Positions 6,593 through 9,718 of a DNA stretch of 9,718 nt are shown piece after piece; within the stretch, counting starts at the first letter, position 1; each line of letters starts with the position of its first letter. This DNA comes from Geobacter sp. GTDB taxonomy: Bacteria > Desulfobacterota > Desulfuromonadia > Geobacterales > DSM-12255. The notes under the pieces were generated by a model. It saw only the letters and a program-made list of their open reading frames with translations, had not been told where the DNA came from and made no database searches. The stretch is taken from contig VEOV01000135.1 in the NCBI GenBank assembly GCA_012026855.1, positions 1 to 9,718 of the forward strand, in the 5' to 3' direction. Both the position numbers and the translations under genes were made by a program.

Positions 6593-8041
6593 ATGAGCTT
6601 TAGCGCCCCCATATTCCTGTTTCTCTTCCTGCCCCTGACCCTGGCCGGATATTTCGTTTCAGCCAGTCGTTTTAAAGTCCCGTTCCTCCTTGCTGCCAGC
6701 CTTTTTTTCTACATCTGGAGCGAGGGAGAACGGAGCATTATCCTGGTGCTGCTGGTAATCGGCAACTACCTGCTGGCCGAAGCAATCCGGCAACACCGTG
6801 ACAGCAGCACCGGAAACCGGTACCTTGCTCTGGCCGTCATTTTCAACATCGGCATCCTGGCCGGTTTCAAGTATGGTGATGTCGTAAAACACCTACTGCT
6901 CCCCAACGTTCACCCTTCTGCTCAGCTCGGGCAGGTTCTCCCCCTTGGTTTGTCTTTCCTCGTATTTCAGGCACTAGCTTATCTCATCGACATCTCGCAA
7001 GGCGTTACCGAACCGGAGCGTTCCCTTACCCGTTTCGCCCTGTTTATGACCATGTTCCCCAAAATCACCGCCGGCCCGATCATCCGTTATGGTGAGGTGG
7101 CCGACGACCTGGCCTCGCCCCGACCTGACTTGACTCGGTTCACTGAAGGTGTCAAACGCTTCATTATCGGCCTGGGGAAAAAGGTCCTGGTTGCCGATAC
7201 CCTGGCCCAGGTCTCCGACCAGGTTTTCTCCATCCCCGGCCAGGAGTTGACCAGCTGCATCGCCTGGCTAGGTATTGTCTGTTATACGCTCCAGATCTAT
7301 TTCGACTTTTCCGGCTATTCGGACATGGCTATCGGCCTGGGAAGAATCTTTGGTTTCCGCTTTGCGGAAAATTTTAACTACCCCTATGTGGCCCGCTCAC
7401 TCAGAGAGTTCTGGCAGCGCTGGCACATCTCACTCTCCAGCTGGCTGCGTGATTATCTGTTCACTCCGCTCAATTACGCTTTAGTTACCGACGGCATCAG
7501 GCGCCGGCTGGAAAGGGGGCAGAAGCCGATGCTCATAATTGCCACGCTCAGCAGCTTTCTTACCTTCACTGTCTGTGGCATCTGGCATGGAACTGGCTGG
7601 CATAACTTGGTATGGGGGGGGCTGCACGGTCTCCTCCTCGGATTCGAAGGCCTCTGGTGGGGAAAAGTGCTGAAAAAGCTCTGGTCACCACTGCAACACT
7701 GCTATCTGATCGCCATCCTTATTCTGACTTGGGTGGTTTTCCGGGCACCGTCGCTCCAGACTGCACTCTACTACCTGCAGGCACTTGCCGGATTTCCCCC
7801 CGGGACCGGGCTCAATTACAATGTGTTCATGTATCTCAACAAAACGCTGCTGGCTACGCTCTGTTTCGGCATGGTTGCGGTCACGCCGATTACCCCCACG
7901 ATAAGTGCCTATCTTGTAAGGTCCCGATTCAGCTTTCTGGCGACTGCAAGCGAGTTTGCCTGTCTGTGCGGCATCATGGCCGGCTCAATTATAACGGTTT
8001 CGACCACTACCTTCATGCCCTTCATCTACCGGCAGTTTTGA
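6593..8041 (+). CDS. AlgI-like MBOAT polysaccharide O-acetyltransferase
   Basis: A 482-residue multipass inner-membrane protein of the MBOAT family (AlgI/DltB type). It would move acetyl groups across the membrane for addition to an exported glycan. The N terminus (SFSAPIFLFLFLPLTL) is typical for AlgI homologues. Conserved family blocks are YFDFSGYSDMAIGLGRIFGF (236-255), FWQRWHISLSSWLRDYLF (273-290) and GIWHGTGWHNLVWGGLHG (329-346), with the likely catalytic His332 and a second conserved His345. Many hydrophobic segments run through the protein and the length is normal. No Shine-Dalgarno sequence is visible before the ATG, but the chimeric ORF ends 10 bases upstream, so translational coupling is likely. 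The next gene starts 6 bases after the stop. An 8-G tract lies at 7614-7621. The natural glycan is unknown; no alginate genes are in view, so the alg symbol is avoided. Confidence 0.93.
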   Translation: MSFSAPIFLFLFLPLTLAGYFVSASRFKVPFLLAASLFFYIWSEGERSIILVLLVIGNYLLAEAIRQHRDSSTGNRYLALAVIFNIGILAGFKYGDVVKHLLLPNVHPSAQLGQVLPLGLSFLVFQALAYLIDISQGVTEPERSLTRFALFMTMFPKITAGPIIRYGEVADDLASPRPDLTRFTEGVKRFIIGLGKKVLVADTLAQVSDQVFSIPGQELTSCIAWLGIVCYTLQIYFDFSGYSDMAIGLGRIFGFRFAENFNYPYVARSLREFWQRWHISLSSWLRDYLFTPLNYALVTDGIRRRLERGQKPMLIIATLSSFLTFTVCGIWHGTGWHNLVWGGLHGLLLGFEGLWWGKVLKKLWSPLQHCYLIAILILTWVVFRAPSLQTALYYLQALAGFPPGTGLNYNVFMYLNKTLLATLCFGMVAVTPITPTISAYLVRSRFSFLATASEFACLCGIMAGSIITVSTTTFMPFIYRQF

Positions 8042-8047
8042 GCAGTC

Positions 8048-9169
8048 ATGGCCAGACTATTTAACCATCTGCTAATTGTAATTTTTCTTCTGGTCATCAC
8101 GTTTCCGCTAATCGGCATACTCACTCTGCCCGGCAGCAACATAGAGGAGAACCGCGCCCTTGCCGTTCGACCGCCGTACCCCAGGGGAATGGCTGCTTTA
8201 CGTGCATTTCCCGGCCAGTATACGTCCTATTTCAATGACCACTTCGGTTTTCGCACTGAGCTTATCCATATTAATTTTCTACTTCAATATCGATTGCTTG
8301 ACTATAACCCTTCAAGCCTGGTGGTGAAGGGTATGAATGGTTGGCTCTTTTATACCGGCGATAAATCAATCAACGACTATCGCGGGATCACCCGCTTTGA
8401 ACCGGAGCAACTGCGAAAGTGGGCCGATTCGCTGGAAATGAAGCGGGTCTGGCTGGAGCGGCAGGGCATCCGTTACCTTTTTGTCGTTGCCCCCAACAAG
8501 GAAACGATTTACGGAGAGCATCTCCCAGTATCATTGGCCAAAATTCGGCAGCGTACCGCACTGGACGACCTGTTGGACTATCTCCGGCACAACACACGGG
8601 TAACTATTGTTGATCCCCGTTCGGCCTTGCGGCAGGCCAAGGCTGACCACCAGCTCTACTACAAGACCGATACCCACTGGAACGAATACGGGGCATTTGT
8701 GGCATATCGGGAGCTAATGGTACCTGTGAGTCGCTGGTTCCCCGGTATGGCAGCGCAGGAGCCAACGGACTTTACTCTGGGACAGCAGCCGAGTAACGGC
8801 GGCGATCTCGCCACCATGCTGGGGGGGAGTCGCTTCCTCCCCGACGAAGAGCTCCGCCTGCAACCACGTAGGCCGCGGCAGGCAACCAGGGTTGCCCTCA
8901 ATGTTCCCGGCAAGGAGCAGTTCGACATGGTTCAGCAGCGAGCGGACCTGCCAAGGGCACTAGTTTTCCGCGACTCCTTCATGACCAACATGTTGCCGTT
9001 TCTCTCAGAGCATTTCAGCCAGACCCGCTACCTGAGCCAGCGCTGGAACAGCAGGACTCCCATCGGAGAGCTGGTGGCCAAAGTCAAACCGGCTCTGGTC
9101 ATCGAGGAATACGTGGAACGACAGGTCAAATCGGATCTGGCGATCCTGAAGGCTAGTGATCTCCAGTGA
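8048..9169 (+). CDS. AlgJ/AlgX-like SGNH/DHHW-family O-acetylation protein
   Basis: A 373-residue protein with one N-terminal membrane anchor (about residues 7-27) and a periplasmic domain of the AlgJ/AlgX (DHHW, SGNH-like) family, the usual partner of an AlgI-type MBOAT in acetylating exported polysaccharide. Visible family features are NDHFGFR (63-69), KGMNGWLFY (94-102), the catalytic Asp-x-His in KTDTHWNEYG (D208, H210), GGDLA (251-255) and the nucleophile segment VFRDSF with Ser310. Length is normal for the group. It follows the MBOAT gene by 6 bases without a strong ribosome binding site, implying coupling. Codons ending in A or T are more frequent than in dapA or dapB, consistent with a different origin for the pair. 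A 7-G tract occurs at 8821-8827. Confidence 0.9.
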   Translation: MARLFNHLLIVIFLLVITFPLIGILTLPGSNIEENRALAVRPPYPRGMAALRAFPGQYTSYFNDHFGFRTELIHINFLLQYRLLDYNPSSLVVKGMNGWLFYTGDKSINDYRGITRFEPEQLRKWADSLEMKRVWLERQGIRYLFVVAPNKETIYGEHLPVSLAKIRQRTALDDLLDYLRHNTRVTIVDPRSALRQAKADHQLYYKTDTHWNEYGAFVAYRELMVPVSRWFPGMAAQEPTDFTLGQQPSNGGDLATMLGGSRFLPDEELRLQPRRPRQATRVALNVPGKEQFDMVQQRADLPRALVFRDSFMTNMLPFLSEHFSQTRYLSQRWNSRTPIGELVAKVKPALVIEEYVERQVKSDLAILKASDLQ

Positions 9170-9274
9170 ATCTGCCGGAAAAGATGATAATTGCCCCACT
9201 TCAAACTGAAAATTCTTGCCAAGATTAATCTAGTTGTTTACGTTATCACCAATCATCAGAGGAGGTTTTACCCC
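9170..9274 (+). promoter_or_regulatory. AT-rich leader of dapL with 10-bp palindrome and strong RBS
   Basis: The 105-base gap between the acetylation gene and dapL is clearly AT-rich. It holds a perfect 10-bp palindrome AGATTAATCT at 9222-9231, a possible operator, and GGAGG at 9261-9265, nine bases before the GTG that starts dapL. I see no terminator hairpin after the acetylation gene. A promoter would be expected here now that dapL is far from dapB, but only a weak pair (TTGCCA 9216-9221, TACGTT 9239-9244) can be found. Confidence 0.3.
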
Positions 9275-9718
9275 GTGGCAAAAATCAACGATAACTACCT
9301 GAAACTTAAAGCTGGCTACCTCTTTCCCGAAATCGGCCGCCGCGTGCGTGAATTTTCCGCCGCCAACCCGGACGCCAAGGTGATCCGCCTCGGCATCGGC
9401 GACGTCACCCGTCCCCTGGCACCGGCCGTATTGAAGGCCTTCCACGATGCGGTCGACGATCTGGGCACCACCGCCAACTTCGCCGGCTACGGCCCGGAGC
9501 AGGGGTATGACTGGCTGATCAACGCCATCATCGAGAAATCCTACAAGCCGCTGGGGGTCAGCCTCAAGACCGAGGAGATGTTCATCTCCGACGGCTCCAA
9601 GTGCGACTGCGCCAACATCCTGGACATCTTCGCCCTGGACAACGTGGTGGCCATCGGCGACCCGGTCTACCCGGTCTACAACGACACCAACGTCATGATC
9701 GGCCGCACCGGCGAGGCC
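9275..9718 (+). CDS. dapL: LL-diaminopimelate aminotransferase, 3'-truncated by window edge
   Basis: PLP-dependent class I/II aminotransferase that makes LL-diaminopimelate from tetrahydrodipicolinate and glutamate in one step, bypassing the succinylase and acetylase branches. The first 148 residues are visible with no stop; the family is usually about 410. Characteristic segments are INDNYLKLKAGYLFPEIGRR at the N terminus, GIGDVTRPLAPAV (40-52), GYGPEQGY (71-78), SDGSKCD (105-111) near the cofactor phosphate, and GDPVYPVYNDTNVM (128-141). The GTG start at 9275 follows GGAGG at 9261-9265 and matches the family N terminus. The PLP lysine lies outside the window. The first 92 bases after the G of the start codon are duplicated at 6344-6435. 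Confidence 0.96.
   Translation, partial: MAKINDNYLKLKAGYLFPEIGRRVREFSAANPDAKVIRLGIGDVTRPLAPAVLKAFHDAVDDLGTTANFAGYGPEQGYDWLINAIIEKSYKPLGVSLKTEEMFISDGSKCDCANILDIFALDNVVAIGDPVYPVYNDTNVMIGRTGEA
9276..9367 (+). repeat. 92-bp direct repeat of dapL 5' end, right copy
   Basis: The copy belonging to the apparently intact dapL. It pairs with 6344-6435 (90 of 92 identical) and forms the right boundary of the 2.9-kb unit. Upstream bases diverge at once from those before the left copy: both have a GGAGG site but with different spacing and start codon. Confidence 0.95.

Noticed and set aside
7612..8064. 150-residue ORF in another frame within the MBOAT gene
   Set aside because: Shadow of the MBOAT frame; relevant only as the frame entered after slippage at the G tract.
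9216..9244. TTGCCA-17-TACGTT as the dapL promoter
   Set aside because: The -10 matches only three of six positions; mentioned in the leader entry but not called separately.
1..9718. tRNA, rRNA, CRISPR array, transposase or integrase gene
   Set aside because: None found on either strand; the integration-like structure at 6343-9367 has no recombinase inside it.

Overview
The window looks like a chromosomal stretch from a GC-rich deltaproteobacterium of the Geobacter/Desulfuromonadales type. The reasons are the gene order argH, lipoprotein, dapA, dapB, dapL (arginine and lysine/diaminopimelate synthesis side by side) and the use of DapL, the LL-diaminopimelate aminotransferase shortcut. The taxonomic call is inferred from gene content and order; no search was possible. 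All genes supported here are on the + strand.

Region 1 (1-1684): the 3' two thirds of argH, then a lipoprotein gene overlapping it by ATGA. The lipoprotein starts with an LptM/YifL-like Cys-Gly-x-Lys-Gly-Pro-Leu segment followed by two probable fibronectin-III-like domains. Region 2 (1685-4397): a possible promoter, a 492-residue metallo-beta-lactamase-fold protein in the place where I would expect lysA, a leader hairpin, then dapA and a 63-base imperfect hairpin before dapB. Region 3 (4398-6342): dapB, whose stop codon lies in the outer arm of a foldback element of about 120 bp; a secreted protein made of two copies of an ~80-residue beta-type repeat; and a long imperfect palindrome of about 220 bp centred near 6166. 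Region 4 (6343-9274): a small in-frame chimera whose first 31 codons are a near-perfect copy of the start of dapL and whose last 48 are a diverged copy of the end of dapB. It is followed by a two-gene polysaccharide O-acetylation unit (an AlgI-like MBOAT and an AlgJ/AlgX-like SGNH/DHHW protein). Region 5 (9275-9718): the true dapL, cut by the window end.

The main point of interest is the dapB-dapL interval. In a simple cluster the two genes would be adjacent or nearly so. Here about 4 kb separates them, and the acetylation pair is bracketed by 92-base direct repeats of the dapL 5' end (90 of 92 identical), with a second, diverged dapB tail just inside the left repeat. This is the footprint expected from single-crossover integration of a segment carrying 'dapB-algI-algJ-dapL', or from duplication followed by deletion. 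The chimeric ORF also seems to provide the only good ribosome binding site ahead of the MBOAT gene, so the scar may have become a translation leader.

Functionally, dapA, dapB and dapL carry aspartate semialdehyde plus pyruvate to LL-diaminopimelate for peptidoglycan and lysine. ArgH finishes arginine synthesis. The inserted pair would acetylate a secreted or surface glycan whose identity the window does not reveal.
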